Of a DNA stretch of 64,000 bases, positions 63,280-64,000 are shown one piece after another. Location: contig CAXXJK010000009.1 in assembly GCA_963665595.2 (NCBI GenBank), forward strand, positions 310,001 through 374,000, written 5' to 3'. Under the pieces are notes generated by a model. It searched no databases. It was not told where the DNA came from and was given only the letters and a program-made list of their open reading frames with translations. Numbering within the stretch: position 1 is the stretch's first letter; every line of letters begins with the position of its first letter. Made by a program: the position numbers and the translations under genes. The stretch comes from G963665595 sp963665595 (GTDB taxonomy: Bacteria; Actinomycetota; Coriobacteriia; Coriobacteriales; CADBOM01).

Positions 63280-64000
63280 TTATCTTCTCCGTGATTCAAG
63301 ATAGCCGAACGCTTGGTTGCGCGCCCAGGCATCAACGGTCTCAAGCTGATCTAACGACTCAACGGCTTCAATCTCGTGAGACTCAAGCGCAGCAGCGACA
63401 ATACCCTCTATATCGAGAAACCCACAACGCTGAGAGAGAAATGCCGCAACCGCAACCTCATTTGCAGCGTTGAGAACCGCTGGCGCTGTACCACCTGCTC
63501 GTCCAGCTTCGAGAGCAAGCTTCAAACAACCAAACGTTTCGAAATCAGGAGCCTCAAAAGTAAGGGCCCCTAGACGAGTGAAATCCAAAGGAGCCAACGG
63601 CATCTCCCAGCGATCCGGCCAGCCCAATGCGTACTGAATAGGAATACGCATATCGGTAACACCTAGATGTGCTTTGACAGAACCGTCGCAGTATTCAACC
63701 ATAGAATGAATACAGCTCTGCGGATGTATTACAATCCGTATATCATCGTAGGAAGCAGCAAACAGATGGTGCGCTTCAATAACCTCAAGACCCTTGTTCA
63801 TGAGCGTAGAAGAATCAACTGATATCTTCGGGCCCATGCGCCAAGTAGGGTGTTCTAACGCCTGTGCGGAAGTCATAGGCGTGAGCTCTTCTCGCGTGTA
63901 CCCCCTGAACGGACCTCCTGATGCGGTGATCCAAAAGCGCGCAACACGTGAACGGTCCTCGCCAAGCAAACACTGAAACAAAGCCGAATGCTCAGAGTCA
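63280..64000 (-). CDS. dxr: 1-deoxy-D-xylulose 5-phosphate reductoisomerase, C-terminal part
   Basis: Partial: the frame runs off the right edge. The visible part begins in DSEHSALFQCLLGED (metal and substrate loop), then TASGGPFRGYTREEL, HPTWRMGPKISVDSSTLMNKGLEVIEAHHLF and AAFLSQRCGFLDIEGIV, through the C-terminal helical domain. First committed enzyme of the MEP pathway. Stops 11 bases before rseP, in the dxr-rseP-ispG order common in bacteria. Confidence 0.96.
   Translation of the reverse strand, partial: DSEHSALFQCLLGEDRSRVARFWITASGGPFRGYTREELTPMTSAQALEHPTWRMGPKISVDSSTLMNKGLEVIEAHHLFAASYDDIRIVIHPQSCIHSMVEYCDGSVKAHLGVTDMRIPIQYALGWPDRWEMPLAPLDFTRLGALTFEAPDFETFGCLKLALEAGRAGGTAPAVLNAANEVAVAAFLSQRCGFLDIEGIVAAALESHEIEAVESLDQLETVDAWARNQAFGYLESRRR

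Overview
The window looks like a chromosomal housekeeping region of a moderate-GC actinobacterium, most likely class Coriobacteriia. Three things point there: the actinobacterial acidic coiled-coil insertion in RpoC (about residues 145-235), zinc-binding S14/L33/Adk forms, and the gene order greA-lysS-clpC-ispD-ispF-cysE-cysS-rlmB-yacP running into the tRNA/tuf/nusG/rpl/rpo genes. Cryptobacterium is a plausible genus, but this rests on recall of its size and GC and is not proven. All six tRNA genes encode their CCA tail. There are no rRNA genes, insertion sequences or CRISPR arrays.

Layout. On the minus strand from about 43.6 kb down to 0.2 kb lies one long expression and maintenance array, read right to left: tatA; greA, lysS, clpC, ispD, ispF, cysE, cysS, rlmB, yacP (Rae1); tRNA-Thr(UGU), tRNA-Tyr, tRNA-Thr(GGU), tRNA-Met, tuf, rpmG, tRNA-Trp, secE, nusG; rplK, rplA; an L10-type leader with terminator; rplJ, rplL; two tandem terminators; rpoB, rpoC; a DUF308/HdeD-like membrane gene; then the str-S10-spc cluster (rpsL to secY and adk); a terminator; and map, a 69-residue unknown, a universal stress protein and ilvE. 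The infA-rpmJ-rpsM-rpsK-rpsD-rpoA-rplQ block that often follows adk/map is not here.

From about 44 to 59 kb the character changes to accessory or metabolic genes on both strands: a VanZ-like protein, a secreted NlpC/P60 hydrolase with a twin-arginine signal, a formate/nitrite-type channel, a Ser/Asn-rich lipoprotein, an LtrA-family membrane protein, a divergent pdxR / pdxST vitamin B6 module, ridA, a complete Bce-type peptide-sensing and detoxification module (response regulator, histidine kinase, a 39-residue membrane peptide, ABC ATPase, FtsX-type permease), and an Old Yellow Enzyme. From 59 kb to the right edge the minus-strand housekeeping order resumes with proS, ispG, rseP and the C-terminal part of dxr. 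With ispD and ispF, the window therefore carries four MEP-pathway genes.

Most notable points. (1) RpoC has a tail of about 240 residues after the usual end. It contains a helix-hairpin-helix segment that aligns without gaps to the RNA polymerase alpha C-terminal domain and keeps the equivalents of R265, N268, G296, K298 and E302. (2) The PdxR regulator has Arg and His where the family has the PLP Schiff-base Lys and its Tyr partner. (3) A small membrane peptide is the first gene behind a BceR-like box in the Bce operon. (4) RpoB has Asn at the position equivalent to E. coli His526 in the rifampicin pocket. Many housekeeping genes start with GTG or TTG behind strong Shine-Dalgarno sequences, and starts were set on that basis.
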